A stretch of 64,000 bases of DNA from Hyperoodon ampullatus (GCA_949752795.1 OX457074.1:3733527-3797526), one strand, 5' to 3'. Positions 23,775 to 35,769 are shown, numbered from the stretch's first letter. Translations and numbers: made by a program. Notes: generated by a model from the letters alone, not told the origin.

Positions 23775-24115
23775 TTTTTTTCCTCCCTTCCCTTCCTCCC
23801 TCCCTCCCTCCGCTCCTCCTTTCCTTCTTTCTTTTTCTTTCCTCCATCCCTCCCTCCCTCCCACCCTTCTTCTTTCCACTTTCTTTTTCTTTCCTTCCTC
23901 CCTCCCTCCCTCCTGTCTTTCTTTCTTTCTTTCCTTCCTCCCTCCCTCCCTCTCTTCTTCCATTCACTCTTCCTTTTGCTTTCATTCCTCCCTCCCTCCC
24001 TCCTTTCTTTCCTTTCTTTCCATCCTTCCTCCCTCCCTCCTTTCTTTCTTCCTTCCTTCCTTACTTCCCTTCTTCCTTTCTTTCAATCTCTCTTTCTTTC
24101 TTCTACTAATTATTT
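23775..24115 (+). repeat. Homopyrimidine (CCTT)n/(CCCT)n tract in the L1 5' UTR
   Basis: About 340 bp composed almost only of C and T. Blocks of CCCTCCCTCCCTCC recur about every 40-50 bp and are separated by CTTT-rich spacers. Five C3 runs at 23848-23866 give a G-quadruplex motif on the minus strand. The tract creates long spurious Ser/Pro/Phe-rich (plus) and Gly/Glu/Lys/Arg-rich (minus) open frames. Confidence 0.92.
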
Positions 24116-24643
24116 CTTTCTACTTTTTCTCACTGTTATTCTGAGCCGGGTGGATGAAAGGCTCTTGGTGCTGCAGCCAGGAGTTAGTGCTGTGCCTCTG
24201 AAGTGGGAGAGCCAACTTCAGGACACGGGTCCACAAGAGACCTCCCAGCTCCACATAATATCAAGCAGCGAAAATCTCCCAGGGATCTCCATCTCAACAC
24301 CAGCACCCAGCTTCAGTCAACGACCAGCAAGCTACAGTGCTGGTCACCCTATGCCAAGCAACTAGCAAGGCAGGAACACAACCCCACCCATTAGCAGAGA
24401 GGATACCTAAAAACATAATAAGGCCACAGGCACCCCAAAACACACCACCAGACGTGGACCTGTCCACCAGAAAGACAAGATCGAGCTTCAACCACCAGAA
24501 CACAGGCATTAGTCCCCCCCACCAGGAAGCCTACACAACCTACTGAAACAACCTTAGCCACGGGGGACAGACACCAAAAACAACGGGAACTACGAATCTG
24601 CAGCCTGCAAAAAGGAGACCCCAAACACAGTAACATAAGCAAA

Positions 24644-25558
24644 ATGAGAAAGCAGAAAAACACACAGCAGGTGAAGGAGCAAGATAAAAACCTACCAGAC
24701 CTAACAAATGAAGAGGTAATAGGCAGTCTACCTGAAAAAGAATTCAGAATAATGATAGTAAAGCTGATCCAAGATTCTATTTCCCAGATCCAAAATCTTG
24801 GAAATAGAATAGACAATATGCAAGAAACAGTTAACAAGGACCTAGAAGAACTAAAGATGAATCAAGCATCGATTAAAAACACAATAAATGAAATGAAAAA
24901 TACTCTAGATGGGATCAATAGCAGAATAACTGAGGCAGAAGAACGGATAAGTGAGGTGGAAGATAAAATAGTGGAAATAACTGATGCAGAGAAAAATAAA
25001 GAAAAAAGAATGAAAAGAACAGAGGACAGTCTCAGAGACCTCTGGGACAACATTAAACGCACCAACATTCGAATTATAGGGGTTCCAGAAGAAGAAGAGA
25101 AAAAGAAAGGGACTGAGAAAATATTTGAAGAGATTATAGTTGAAAACTTCCCTAATATGGGAAAGGAAATAGTTAATCAAGTCCAGGAGGCACAGAGAGT
25201 CCCATACAGAATAAATCCAAGAAGAAATACGCCAAGACACATATTAATCAAACTGTCAAAAATTAAACACAAAGAAATCATATTAAAAGCAGCAAGGGAA
25301 AAACAACAAATAACACACAAGGGAATCCCCATCAGGTTAACAGCTGATCTCTCAGCAGAAACTCTACAAGCCAGAAGGGAGTGGCAGGACATAATTAAAG
25401 TGATGAAGGAGAGAAACCTGCAACCAAGATTACTCTACCCAGCAAGGATCTCATTCAGATTTGATGGAGAAATTAAAACCTTTACAGACAAGCAAAAGCT
25501 GAGAGAGTTCAGCACCACCAAACCAGCTTTACAACAAATGCTAAAGGAACTTCTCTAG
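24644..25558 (+). CDS. ORF1: L1 ORF1 protein (RNA-binding chaperone)
   Basis: A 304-aa L1 ORF1p, the trimeric RNA-binding nucleic-acid chaperone that coats L1 RNA in the cytoplasmic RNP. The N-terminus is short and basic (MRKQKN). From about residue 45 to 130 the sequence is Leu/Ile-, Glu- and Lys-rich with heptad spacing (for example [15 protein letters not shown]), as expected for the coiled-coil trimerisation region. The RRM follows, with NIRIIGVPE from residue 141 (RNP2-like) and RHILIKLS from residue 198 (RNP1-like). The C-terminal domain has [12 protein letters not shown] and ends QQMLKELL. It is shorter than human ORF1p (338 aa), mainly at the N-terminus. The start codon has A at -3. 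The frame is unbroken. ORF2 follows after 58 bp. Confidence 0.97.
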   Translation: MRKQKNTQQVKEQDKNLPDLTNEEVIGSLPEKEFRIMIVKLIQDSISQIQNLGNRIDNMQETVNKDLEELKMNQASIKNTINEMKNTLDGINSRITEAEERISEVEDKIVEITDAEKNKEKRMKRTEDSLRDLWDNIKRTNIRIIGVPEEEEKKKGTEKIFEEIIVENFPNMGKEIVNQVQEAQRVPYRINPRRNTPRHILIKLSKIKHKEIILKAAREKQQITHKGIPIRLTADLSAETLQARREWQDIIKVMKERNLQPRLLYPARISFRFDGEIKTFTDKQKLREFSTTKPALQQMLKELL

Positions 25559-25616
25559 GCAAGAAACACAACAGAAGGACTATACCTACAATAACGAACC
25601 CAAAGCCATTAAGGAA

Positions 25617-28600
25617 ATGGGAATAGGAACATACATATCAATAATTACCTTAAATGTAAATGGACTAAATGCTCCCACCAAAAGACACAGAGTGGCTGAA
25701 TGGATACAAAAACAAGACCCATATATATGCTGTCTACAAGAGACCCACTTCAGACCTAGAGACACATACAGATTGAAAGTAAGGGGATGGAAAAAGATAT
25801 TCCATGCAAATGGAAATCAAAAGAAAGCTGGAGTAGCAATTCTTATATCAGACAAAATAGACTTTAAAATAAAGACTATTAGAAGAGACAAAGAAGGACA
25901 CTACATAACGATAAAGGGATCGATCCAAGAAGAAGATATAACAATTGTAAATATTTATGCACCCAACATAGGAGCACCTCAATACATAAGGCAAATACTA
26001 ACAGCCATAAAAGGGGAAATCGACAGTAACACAATCATAGTAGGGGACTTTAACACCCCACTTTCACCAATGGACAGATCATCCAAAATGAAAATAAATA
26101 AGGAAACACAAGCTTTAAATGATACATTAAACAAGATGGACTTAATTGATATTTATAGGACATTCCACCCAAAAACAACAGAATACACATTTTTCTCAAG
26201 TGCTCATGGAACATTCTCCAGGATAGATCATATCTTGGGTCACAAATCAAGCCTTGGTAAATTTAAGAAAATTGAAATTGTATCAAGTATCTTTTCCGAC
26301 CACAATGCTATGAGACTAGACATCAATTACAAGAAAAGATCTGTAAAAAATACAAACACATGGAGGCTAAACAATACACTACTCAATAATGAAGTGATCA
26401 CTGAAGAAATCAAAGAGGAAATTAAGAAATACTTAGAAACAAATGACAATGGAGACACGACGACCCAAAACCTATGGGACGCAGCAAAAGCAGTTCTAAG
26501 GGGGAAGTTTATAGCAATACAATCCCACCTTAAGAAACAGGAAACATTTCGAGTAAACAACCTGACCCTGCACCTAAAGCAATTAGAGAAAGAAGAACAA
26601 AAAACCCCCAAAGTTAGCAGAAGGAAAGAAATCATAAAGATCAGATCAGAAATAAATGAAAAAGAAATGAAGGAAACGATAGCAAAGATCAACCAAACTA
26701 AAAGCTGGTTCCTTGAGAAGATAAACAAAATTGACAAACCATTAGCCAGACTCATCAAGAAAAGAAGGGAGAAGACTCAAATCAGTAGAATTAGAAATGA
26801 AAAAGGAGAAGTAACAACTGACACTGCAGAAATACAAAAGATCATGAGAGATTACTATAAGCAACTCTATGCCAATAAAATGGACAACCTGGAAGAAATG
26901 GACAAATTCTTAGAAATGCACAACCTACCAAGACTGACTCAGGAAGAAATAGAAAATATGAATAGACCAATCACAAGCACTGAAATTGAAACTGTGATTA
27001 AAAATCTTCCATCAAACAAAAGCCCAGGACCAGATGGCTTCACAGGCGAATTCTATCAAACATTTAGAGAAGAGCTAACACCCATCCTTCTCAAACTCTT
27101 CCAAACAATATCAGAGGAAGGAACACTCCCAAACTCATTCTACGAGGCCACCATCACCTTGATACCAAAACCAGGCAAGGATGTCACAAAGAAAGAAAAC
27201 TACAGGCCAATATCACTGATGAACATAGATGCAAAAATCCTCAACAAAATACTAGCAAACAGAATCCAACAGCACATTAAAAGGATCATACACCATGATC
27301 AAGTGGGGTTTATTCCAGGAATGCAAGGATTCTTCAATATACGCAAATCAATCAATGTGATACACCATATTAACAAGTTGAAGGAGAAAAACCATATGAT
27401 CATCTCAATAGATGCAGAGAAAGCTTTCGACAAAATTCAACACCCATTTATGATAAAAACCCTGCAGAAAGTAGGCATAGAGGGAACTTTCCTCAACATA
27501 ATAAAGGCCATATATGACAAACCCACAGCCAACATTGTCCTCAATGGTGAAAAACTGAAACCATTTCCACTAAGATCAGGAACAAGACAAGGCTGCCCAC
27601 TCTCACCACTCTTATTCAACATAGTTTTGGAAGTTTTAGCCACAGCAATCAGAGAAGAAAAGGAAATAAAAGGAATCCAAATTGGAAAAGAAGAAGTAAA
27701 GCTGTCACTGTTTGCAGATGACATGATACTATACATAGAGAATCCTAAAGATGCTACCAGAAATCTACTAGAGCTAATCAATGAATTTGGTAAAGTAGCA
27801 GGATACAAAATTAATGCACAGAAATCTCTGGCATTCCTGTACACTAATGATGAAAAATCTGAAAATGAAATCAAGAAAACACTCCCATTTACCATTGCAA
27901 CAAAAAGAATAAAATATCTAGGAATAAACCTACCTAAGGAGACAAAAGACCTGTATGCAGAAAATTATAAGACACTGATGAAAGAAATTAAAGATGATAT
28001 AAATAGATGGAGAGATATACCATGCTCCTGGATTGGAAGAATCAATATTGTGAAAATGACTCTACTACCCAAAGCAATCTACAGATTCAATGCAATCCCT
28101 ATCAAACTACCACTGGCATTTTTCACAGAAGTAGAACAAAAAATTTCAAAATTTGTTTGGAAAAACAAAAGACCCCGAATAGCCAAAGCAATCTTGAGAA
28201 CGAAAAACGGAGCTGGAGGAATCAGGCTGCCTGACTTCAGACTATACTACAAAGCTACAGTAATTAAGACAGTGTGGTACTGGCATAAAAACAGAAAGAT
28301 AGATCAGTGGATCAGGATAGAAAGCCCAGAGATAAACCCACGCACATATGGCCAACTTATCTTTGATAAAGGAGGCAGGAATGTACAGTGGAGAAAGGAC
28401 AGCCTCTTCAATAAGTGGTGCTGGGAAAACTGGACAGGGACATGTAAAAGTATGAGATTAGATCATTCCCTAACACCATACACAAAAATAAGCTCAAAAT
28501 GGATTAAAGACCTAAATGTAAGGCCAGAAACTATCAAACTCTTAGAGGAAAACATAGGTAGAACACTCTACGACATAAATCACAGCAAGATCCTTTTGGA

Positions 28601-29435
28601 CCCACCTCCTAGAGAAATGGAAATAAAAACAAAGATAAACAAATGGGACCTAATGAAACTTCAAAGCTTTTGCACAGCAAAGGAAACCATAAACAAGACC
28701 AAAAGACAACCCTCAGAATGGGAGAAAATATTTGCAAATGAAGCAACTGACAAAGGATTAATCTCCAAAATTTATAAACAGCTCATGCAGCTCAATAGCA
28801 AAAAAACAAACAACCCAATCCAAAAATGGGCAGAAGACTTAAATAGGCATTTCTCCAAAGAAGATATACAGACTGCCAACAAACACATGAAAGAATGCTC
28901 AACATCATTAATCATTAGAGAAATGCAAATCAAAACTACAATGAGATATCATCTCACACCAGTCAGAATGGCCATCATCAAGAAATCTAGAAACAATAAA
29001 TGCTGGAGAGGGTGTGGAGAAAAGGGAACACTCTTGCACTGCTGGTGGGAATGTGAATTGGTACAGCCACTATGGAGAACAGTATGGAGGTTCCTTAAAA
29101 AACTACAAATAGAACTACCATATGACCCAGCAATCCCACTACTAGGCATATACCCTGAGAAAACCATAATTCAAAAAGAGACATGTACCAAAATGTTCAT
29201 TGCAGCTCTATTCACAATAGCCCGGAGCTGGAAACAACCTAAGTGTCCATCATCGGATGAATGGATAAAGAAGATGTGGCACATATATACAATGGAATAT
29301 TACTCAGCCATAAAAAGAAACGAAACTGAGCTATTTGTAATGAGGTGGATAGACCTAGAGTCTGTCATACAGAGTGAAGTAAGTCAGAAAGAGAAAGACA
29401 AATACCGTATGCTAACACATATATATGGAATTTAA
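25617..29435 (+). CDS. ORF2: L1 ORF2 protein (endonuclease and reverse transcriptase)
   Basis: A 1272-aa enzyme that nicks target DNA and copies L1 (and SINE) RNA into the genome by target-primed reverse transcription. The human protein has 1275 aa. The N-terminal AP-like endonuclease keeps N13, E42 (QETH), D144 and N146 (GDFN), D204, D228 and H229 (SDHN). The reverse transcriptase has D599 in [12 protein letters not shown], the motif [13 protein letters not shown], and the catalytic FADD at 699-702. The C-terminal Cys-rich segment has C1129, C1133, H1141 and C1146. All sit one residue before their human equivalents. There is no internal stop or frameshift. The start chosen is the ATG at 25617 (GGAAATGG context), which gives the canonical N-terminus leading into ITLNVNGLN. 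Translation probably depends on low-efficiency reinitiation after ORF1, as known for L1. Confidence 0.98.
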   Translation: MGIGTYISIITLNVNGLNAPTKRHRVAEWIQKQDPYICCLQETHFRPRDTYRLKVRGWKKIFHANGNQKKAGVAILISDKIDFKIKTIRRDKEGHYITIKGSIQEEDITIVNIYAPNIGAPQYIRQILTAIKGEIDSNTIIVGDFNTPLSPMDRSSKMKINKETQALNDTLNKMDLIDIYRTFHPKTTEYTFFSSAHGTFSRIDHILGHKSSLGKFKKIEIVSSIFSDHNAMRLDINYKKRSVKNTNTWRLNNTLLNNEVITEEIKEEIKKYLETNDNGDTTTQNLWDAAKAVLRGKFIAIQSHLKKQETFRVNNLTLHLKQLEKEEQKTPKVSRRKEIIKIRSEINEKEMKETIAKINQTKSWFLEKINKIDKPLARLIKKRREKTQISRIRNEKGEVTTDTAEIQKIMRDYYKQLYANKMDNLEEMDKFLEMHNLPRLTQEEIENMNRPITSTEIETVIKNLPSNKSPGPDGFTGEFYQTFREELTPILLKLFQTISEEGTLPNSFYEATITLIPKPGKDVTKKENYRPISLMNIDAKILNKILANRIQQHIKRIIHHDQVGFIPGMQGFFNIRKSINVIHHINKLKEKNHMIISIDAEKAFDKIQHPFMIKTLQKVGIEGTFLNIIKAIYDKPTANIVLNGEKLKPFPLRSGTRQGCPLSPLLFNIVLEVLATAIREEKEIKGIQIGKEEVKLSLFADDMILYIENPKDATRNLLELINEFGKVAGYKINAQKSLAFLYTNDEKSENEIKKTLPFTIATKRIKYLGINLPKETKDLYAENYKTLMKEIKDDINRWRDIPCSWIGRINIVKMTLLPKAIYRFNAIPIKLPLAFFTEVEQKISKFVWKNKRPRIAKAILRTKNGAGGIRLPDFRLYYKATVIKTVWYWHKNRKIDQWIRIESPEINPRTYGQLIFDKGGRNVQWRKDSLFNKWCWENWTGTCKSMRLDHSLTPYTKISSKWIKDLNVRPETIKLLEENIGRTLYDINHSKILLDPPPREMEIKTKINKWDLMKLQSFCTAKETINKTKRQPSEWEKIFANEATDKGLISKIYKQLMQLNSKKTNNPIQKWAEDLNRHFSKEDIQTANKHMKECSTSLIIREMQIKTTMRYHLTPVRMAIIKKSRNNKCWRGCGEKGTLLHCWWECELVQPLWRTVWRFLKKLQIELPYDPAIPLLGIYPEKTIIQKETCTKMFIAALFTIARSWKQPKCPSSDEWIKKMWHIYTMEYYSAIKRNETELFVMRWIDLESVIQSEVSQKEKDKYRMLTHIYGI

Positions 29436-29803
29436 AAAAAAAAAAAATGTCATGAAGAACCTAGGGGTAAAACGGGAATAAAGACACAGACCTACTTGAG
29501 AATGGACTTGAGGATATGGGGAAGGGGAAGGGTAAGCTGTGACAAAGAGAAAGAGAGGCATGGACATATATACACTACCAAACGTAAGGTAGATAGATAG
29601 TGGGAAGCAGCCGCAGAGCACAGGGAGATCAGCTCGGTGCTTTGTGACCGCCTGGAGGGGTGGGATGGGGAGGGTGGGAGGGAGGGAGATGCATGAGGGA
29701 GGGGATGTGGGAACAGATGTATATGTATGACTGATTCACTTTGTTATAAAGCAGAAACTAATAAAAAAAAAAATGCTTAAGGAGAAAAAAAAAAAAAAAA
29801 AAA
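29436..29803 (+). other. L1 3' UTR and poly(A) tail
   Basis: Contains the G-rich polypurine tract typical of L1 3' UTRs at 29656-29686 (GGGGTGGGATGGGGAGGG and onward), able to form a G-quadruplex on the sense strand. After CAGAAACTAATAAA comes an A run, then ATGCTTAAGGAG, then a second A run at 29785-29807, whose last bases overlap the TSD. The segment ACACCATTGTAAAGCAATTA with CCAATAAAGATG, present in other L1 copies in this window, is missing. Confidence 0.9.
29760..29765 (+). terminator. L1 polyadenylation signal
   Basis: AATAAA immediately before the first A run. It lies upstream of where the usual CCAATAAAG signal sits in sibling copies. Confidence 0.6.
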
Positions 29804-32059
29804 AAAACTGATACATGTTCTACCATTAGCATACCACTACTCATCTTTTTTATCTGTTGTGTATTAATGCATATGTCTATAATTTTGCTTTTTATTCCTC
29901 ATGTCTATTGTGTTATTCATTTGACTGTCTTTTCTACCAGAAAAATAACTCTGTGAAAGTTAAATTTATTTTTTATCTATCTTGGTACCCCTAGGGCTCT
30001 CTGAACATTATCTAACACCTAACAGATGCTGAATAAAGGTTTACAGATGCTGAATAAAGGTCTCATTACAATGGAGTTGAACTGAACAACTCATTTTCCT
30101 TGAATCTCAGAATTTTGCATTTCTGATGATGTTTTGGGCTCTGGATGCCATTTCCCTCATGCCAGGTGACATGTAGAGCCTCAGTTGTCTTCTCAATTGT
30201 CCATGTATAGCCACATGTATGTGCCAACTTCATCCTGAACAATTGCTCGTCTTCCCAGAAAAGTGACTGAGGAACATAGTCATTAGCATATGAAAGTTCC
30301 TGGAGAACTGTCTTCTATCTCATATATTTACTGTAGTCAGTGGAATATACTTAGTCTTTTAGGAATAATTAAAATAGGCTGTGGCTCTAATTAAAGTAGT
30401 CTGGATATTTTAAAGAAACCTATATATAAGAACAAGCCGAGTGCTGACATCAAGTTAATTGTGTTATTTTTAGTGGAGCTATCATTGGAGACAGCAGTAT
30501 GGCACCCAGTGCCTTTTTAATCCTCATATCTGGATGTATAATGTTAAATAACCAGCATCTAGAGCTCTTAAGAGGAAAGGCATTAAAACATAAATAAATA
30601 AAGCTGTTACGAAAACTTAGAAAATTATCTTAATGCACTTGAATAAGAAGTCATGTCATGATTAAACTGCTAGATGTGGAGACAAATGCCCTTAACACCT
30701 TTCACTACTAAAAACAAATAACCAAACAGCTTGGAAATTTTGTCCTATAAGGGTGGGGGAGGCAGAGAGAAACGTTGTTGCACTTTAAATTTTATAGTAT
30801 TATATTTAATCTGTTTAAATTACAAACTGTCCTTATTTTTACTACAATTCAGAATTTCCCCCTTCTTTCTAGTCCGTTTCTCTAAACCTTGGCGAAATAG
30901 GGAAGACACAGCCCAGCAAAACCACACATTCTAGCACTGTAGTTCTTTCACTTTTTTTGATGTGAAGAGCCATACCTGTTTCCTCTTAATATCCTCCTTC
31001 ATCTTAATTCCAGTTGAACATGGAACCCCATTGCAAAGTAGCCCCATTTAATTTTCTGTAGCTGAAATAGGGTTTCTTTTAAATGAGCTGCCCAGAACAG
31101 ATGGCCTCCCCAGATTTTGATACCTACTGACCACAATTGCTACAGAGTTCCCAGTGGAGGTGGTGGAGCATTTCTTCTGTAAAATTTACCAAGTAAGCAC
31201 TCACCAAACCAAGTTTCTCTAGTTTCTTACTGTTTCCCAAGATCGGGGTGCAAAAATGCATTTCTTGGAAATAATCAAAGCACAATGACTTATACAAGGA
31301 TACAATCACAGGTGTGGGTATCCACTATGAACTATGGCTCCGGATCATCTGTGAACCTAAGAAAAGAAAGGTCAGGGAGCGGATTTATTTGGAAATAATA
31401 GAAACTGTTGGTTGGGTTTTGTAAGCTGAAGTTCTAGAGTTAATCATTATTCTGCAGAATCCTGAACGATGTTGCTTGCAGCTTTCCTACGCAGGCAGTG
31501 TCCCCATGGGAGTCCTACTAACGGTCTTTTGTCAGGCTCTATCAGCAGTATTGAGCCAACCTGAGCACCCTATTATTAATCCTTTTCTCCTAGTGACATG
31601 ACAGCGATCGATGTCTGAACAAGCTATTGAAACTGTAGCAATCAAGTGGACTCCAGTTAATCCAATGGGATACTTACTCAGAGCTTATGGGCAGGGCAGG
31701 GAATTTTTTTCTGACTCTGCACTATTCCCATATCCATACAGTCTACGCTGCTTTAATTTAGGTAAAGGTTGATATTCACCCAGGCCTGTAAATACACAGG
31801 GAACCCTTACCGATGACTCAAATACATTCATATCACCTTTGCAGCCATCTGCTACTTCTGTAAATACATAAACTTATGATTGTTATATAAATATTTGTGC
31901 CTATGTAAATATAAAGCAAGGACAATCAGACATTTATATGGAAAGGTCCTCACCTGGTGATGGTTTTGGAGTTACAGAAAGCTATCAGCAGTTACAAAGG
32001 ATAGAATGTACAACACAAGGTTATCAGATTTCCTGTCCTCTATTTCAGAGAGAAGAAAG

Positions 32060-32200
32060 TCTAAAATGGTGGTGCCCCAACCTAGCTGTGCATACAGATT
32101 CCTGGGTCCCATTCCCACAGATTGGGATTCAGCTAATCTGAGGTGATGCTCAGGAGTCTGCATTTTAAGTTTCAAATGCCACTAAAATGTCAGTTTTCAG
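32060..32200. mobile_element. MER5A-like DNA transposon relic
   Basis: TGTGCATACAGATTCCTGGG, TCCCATTCCCACAGATTGGG and TCAGGAGTCTGCATTTTAAG follow the order of MER5A (hAT-Charlie, nonautonomous). Assigned from memory. Confidence 0.55.
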
Positions 32201-33024
32201 GCTATATTCCAAGGTGCTTTAGGGCTTCCTAAGGGGCATCTAAGTGGTTTATAGGGTAGGGCAGGAGGGACAAGAGGGAAGAAGGCCCCAGGAAGGACAG
32301 ACTTGTCCTCAGCTTTGCTAGCAAACACATCACTTTTAGCAACTTAGCTTCTTGATTCAATTTCTCTGGCTGTAAAATCCATATCAGTAACGTATACCTT
32401 TATTCTACATGGATATTTTGAGAAGAATGAATAGGGAATATGGAAAGAATTAGGAATTACAGAGAAAAAAGCCAACACCCCAGTTAGCATAGGAATCTAT
32501 TAACAGGAAGTCACACAGTTTCTGCTACAGTAAGGTGGGCTTCCCTACCTCAGGGCCATCACTGCTCCCCAGGGCTGGGGATTGGGCAGCTCTCCGGAGT
32601 CTGAAGGATCTTTCTAATGCTGAGCCTAATCCTCCTTTCATTAGCTTCTGCTCACAGATCCTAGTTCTCCTGATACTCCCTATTTCTATGGGACAGCCCT
32701 TCAAATATTTGGAGACAGTTATCAGGTCTCAGGCTAAAATTCCTTGCCTTCTTAAACTATTCATTGGTTGACTCATTTTCTGAAATCCTCTCACCTACGT
32801 AAAGTATTTGTGTGGTACCCTTCCTCAGATTGTACCAGTTGTCAAGTTAATTTGCTTTTACTTTCCGCACCGGAGTTTTCATGTTTTGCACTCAACCCTC
32901 ATTCTTCAGCATGTCTTTTTGCAGTGCATGCTTTCACAACAGCTATTGCAGTAAGCCCCACTGTATTTAATTGTTTCTGAAGTAAGGGTATAAGTATTGG
33001 TCTGAAAGAACTAGTGTGTAAGAT

Positions 33025-33205
33025 GCCTCTCAAACGTGGTTGCATGATAGAATCATTTAGAGGAGGTTGTTTTAAAAATGTAAATGTCCATTGACCTCAA
33101 CCAGAAATTCATCCTGAGATCCAGTGGAATAGGAGTGAGGCTCTGGAAGTGTATCTTTAAGGTGCCAGGTGATGCAAGTGTAGCTGGCCTGAAAACCACT
33201 GTGCA
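33025..33205. mobile_element. MER5-like DNA transposon relic
   Basis: CTCTCAAACGTGGTTGCATG at the left and AGGTGATGCAAGTGTAGCTG to GAAAACCACTG at the right match the inverted-end wording of MER5-type hAT elements. Confidence 0.55.
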
Positions 33206-34555
33206 CACTAAGTCAAGAACACTAAATGGTTTAAAGAATCTGGGACAGAGACACCTAAGCCCTGCCTGCATCTGTCCCCTGACTGGCATGAGACTTGTGC
33301 AACCAACTTAAATGCCAGAGCCTTCTTTCCTCATCATCTACATCACGTCTACCCCCTCCATCATCAGGATTACATGAGATAATAGGTAAGACAATAATTA
33401 TCATAAAGGACTACAATATGTCTTTTTTATGCAAGTGTATTTTTATACAAGTTTCAGTCAAGTCAATATTCTTTACGCCTCTATTCTATTCCATTTCGAT
33501 ATATTTTTGTCTAATAAAAGTTTAGGGTCTTGGAATCATACCTGCTTATTCATTCAGAGAACAAACTTAAGAAATGATTATTTTATTTGTGTAAATGTGT
33601 TTATTTGTCTTGAGTTGTCCATCAACAAATTATTCTTTTGCTGGGCAAGATCTTCCCTGTCCCAACCCAGCAGTTCTGGAAGAATCTACAGAAAAAGACC
33701 TTCAAGTTTAACACAAAACAAAGCTTTGTTGATGCCCTAACCTGGCATGGACCTGAGGATACATCCTGGAAGGCTCCCATGCAGACAGCGAGTTCTAAGA
33801 AATAGGTTTCGATAAGAAAATTGCTTGGTTTATTATTTTTAATTTAATGAATCTTGTTCCTGTAAAAATTGCAGGAAAGATATTCCAGGAAATCAGCATC
33901 TTTTTTTAGCCCTAGAGCAGACAGCCCAGTAGTGGCCATGGCTAGACCTGCATCCCATCCCACAGGGGCATTGTTGAAAAGTGAGAAGGATTTTTCAGTT
34001 CAAAGTCTGAGCCTGGATGTTCTGACCTTCCAACAGAGACTGTCAGCAAGGAGGTGAATTTTAAAATGAAGTTTTGTGATGTGTGTACTCTCCAAGAAAA
34101 ACATGGACAGAGCCCAAGACTCATTTCTCAGAGCTCCCTATCCAAGCGCAGGATGAGGAATGGTCTGTGGTCATTAGCACTTGGTTTGGAATAGCCCAGA
34201 GGTGAAAGAGTTGCTATTGGATTTCATTAATCTGAAGAATAGTGTTTAGGTTAAAATGTCTTCCTAGTGTTTTAATTGGGGAGCATAACACTGGTGTTCA
34301 GCATCAGGCAAAACACATACTCAGGATTAAGGCAAAAAACAGTTGTGGTGACCAATTGAACCTGTGAGTGAAAAACTGGAAATGTTTTATGACAACAAAA
34401 AAAGGTTTATTTTTGCCAACCTAGTTGATCCTTCCAGACAACTTATGCTCATTATTCTCTTGCTTCACTTCCAAGTTTATGCAATAAATATAAAAACTAA
34501 AATAAAATTTTCATCTTAAAATTTCCGAACTCCCTAAGCTGGAAAGAGTATTCAA

Positions 34556-34720
34556 ACTTCCCACATGCTTATTGGGTGCCTACAACATACCAGGCACTGT
34601 GCTAGGTTGAGGATAAAGAGCATAAGATTCAGCCCTTGCCCTTGGGGATGCATGACAAGAACACAGCTCTGATGGGTCACCAGCGTGAAGGCAGTGCCAA
34701 GAAGCGTACCAGTCCTCCTC
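34556..34720. mobile_element. Old L2-like relic
   Basis: TATTGGGTGCCTACAACATA, CCAGGCACTGTGCTAGG and CAGCCCTTGCCCTTGGGGAT resemble a mammalian-wide L2-like repeat. Confidence 0.45.
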
Positions 34721-34964
34721 TTTGAGCTGAGCATCAGATGTTAAACCGTGGTGTCCTCCCTTCCCTTTCCTTTCCTACCCTTTCCTTACCCTCCCTGTGA
34801 GTAGGAGGCCCTGGGCAGGAACCAAAAGGGTCTATTAGGAATCCCACCACAACAGCCTCTCCTTCAGCTCAGATATGTGGTGCCTAGTTCTTAATCTGGT
34901 TTCCCAAGAAGCCTGAAATCTGGCCTTAAACCCCAGCCAGTAAGCTAAAAGGCATGACAGTGAG

Positions 34965-35160
34965 CTCTGGCGCTCCCTAGCTGGATAACCTAGACAAATT
35001 ACTTAATCTTTCTGTACCTCAGTTTCTTCATCTATGAAGTGGGAGAGTTCCTACTTCATATGGTTGTTATAAAAACTGAATGAGCTTGATACATGTAAAG
35101 CAATTAAAATAACAGCTTGCACAGAAGTGGAATCTAATAAACGTTAGCCAGGCTATTTCC
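34965..35160 (+). mobile_element. MIR relic
   Basis: ACCTAGACAAATTACTTAAT, CTGTACCTCAGTTTCTTCAT and TACATGTAAAGCAATTAAAA match the MIR core order. Confidence 0.65.
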
Positions 35161-35491
35161 CCAGTTCTAGCAAAGTATCTAGTTCAAGGCTTAAATTATG
35201 CCTACCTTTACCTATATGTTGGGTACAATTTGGGAATCCAACACAGTCCTGCAGCAATATCTGAATGATGCTCCAAAAGCAGAAAACAACCTATAGAAGC
35301 ATCTGTTACCAGCTTTGGCGAGATGTGAGGAAACATTTAGGGCTATTCAAGTGTCAGTGCTCTCTATGGGAGGTTTATTAACAACACAAATGTTCTATAT
35401 CCTGTCCTTGAGCTAGACACAATACACTAGGGAAAAAATTTAAAGTATTTTAGAGACAGACAGACTTCTCCTTGGTGGATTAGAAAGATCT

Positions 35492-35555
<64 letters not shown>

Positions 35556-35769
35556 GCACACATACACACACACACACTCTACTTACATGATGGTGATTCC
35601 AGCAATCTTAACGATATTGAATCACATCAATGTTTTTGTATGCATAAGCCTACAGCTTAATTCTAGACATTAAATATGGGTCATAATATCTCTGCTACTC
35701 ATTAATGCTCTGGATACACATAGGAACATACTTTGAAATGCCTGACGGAATTTATAGGTTCAGTATTTG
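35161..35769. other. Noncoding DNA around a compound microsatellite
   Basis: Nothing recognised apart from the CT/CA microsatellite at 35490-35578. Confidence 0.5.
35490..35578. repeat. Compound (CT)n(CA)n microsatellite
   Basis: About 25 CT/TC units pass directly into about 18 CA units with CG and TA interruptions. Confidence 0.95.

Larger units (their letters stand above)
22498..24643 (+). promoter_or_regulatory. L1 5' UTR with internal promoter
   Basis: About 2.15 kb, more than twice the length of the human L1 5' UTR. It has three parts. 22498-23380 is GC- and CpG-rich and is the probable promoter. 23382-23605 holds three tandem units of 71-79 bp. 23775-24115 is a pyrimidine tract. The AAGATGGCGG sequence at 22509-22518 matches the YY1 motif that sets the start of transcription in human L1. 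Open frames here (up to 144 codons sense, 128 antisense) have no recognised homology and are not annotated as genes. Confidence 0.85.
22498..29803 (+). mobile_element. L1: Full-length, coding-intact LINE-1 retrotransposon
   Basis: A 7.3-kb autonomous non-LTR retrotransposon. The order is 5' UTR, ORF1, 58-bp spacer, ORF2, 3' UTR, poly(A). It is bounded by a perfect 14-bp TSD, AAAACTGATACATG, at 22484-22497 and 29804-29817. The implied bottom-strand nick is TTTT/GA, a usual L1 endonuclease variant. The start at GTCGAGGAAGATGGCGGAAG is the expected full-length L1 start. Both reading frames are open from start to stop. Together with the intact TSD and near-pure poly(A), this indicates a recent insertion that may still be competent. 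It lies in an old MIR, outside any gene I can see. Confidence 0.98.
29818..34555. other. Mostly unique noncoding DNA
   Basis: No exon or RNA gene was recognised. A 21-bp tandem duplication (ACAGATGCTGAATAAAGGTT) lies at 30022-30062. Two MER5-like relics are listed separately (32060-32200, 33025-33205). Open frames are all under about 105 codons and without recognisable domains. Confidence 0.5.

Noticed and set aside
23754..24365. 203-codon open frame rich in Ser/Pro/Phe, and Lys/Glu/Gly/Arg-rich frames on the other strand
   Set aside because: They are translations of the CCTT/CCCT pyrimidine tract in the L1 5' UTR, with no domain.
24391..24837. 148-codon minus-strand frame at the start of ORF1, and other minus-strand frames under ORF1 and ORF2
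   Set aside because: Antisense shadows of the real L1 coding sequence.
28007..28234. 75-codon frame inside ORF2
   Set aside because: Alternative-frame shadow of ORF2. ORF2 itself is continuous here.
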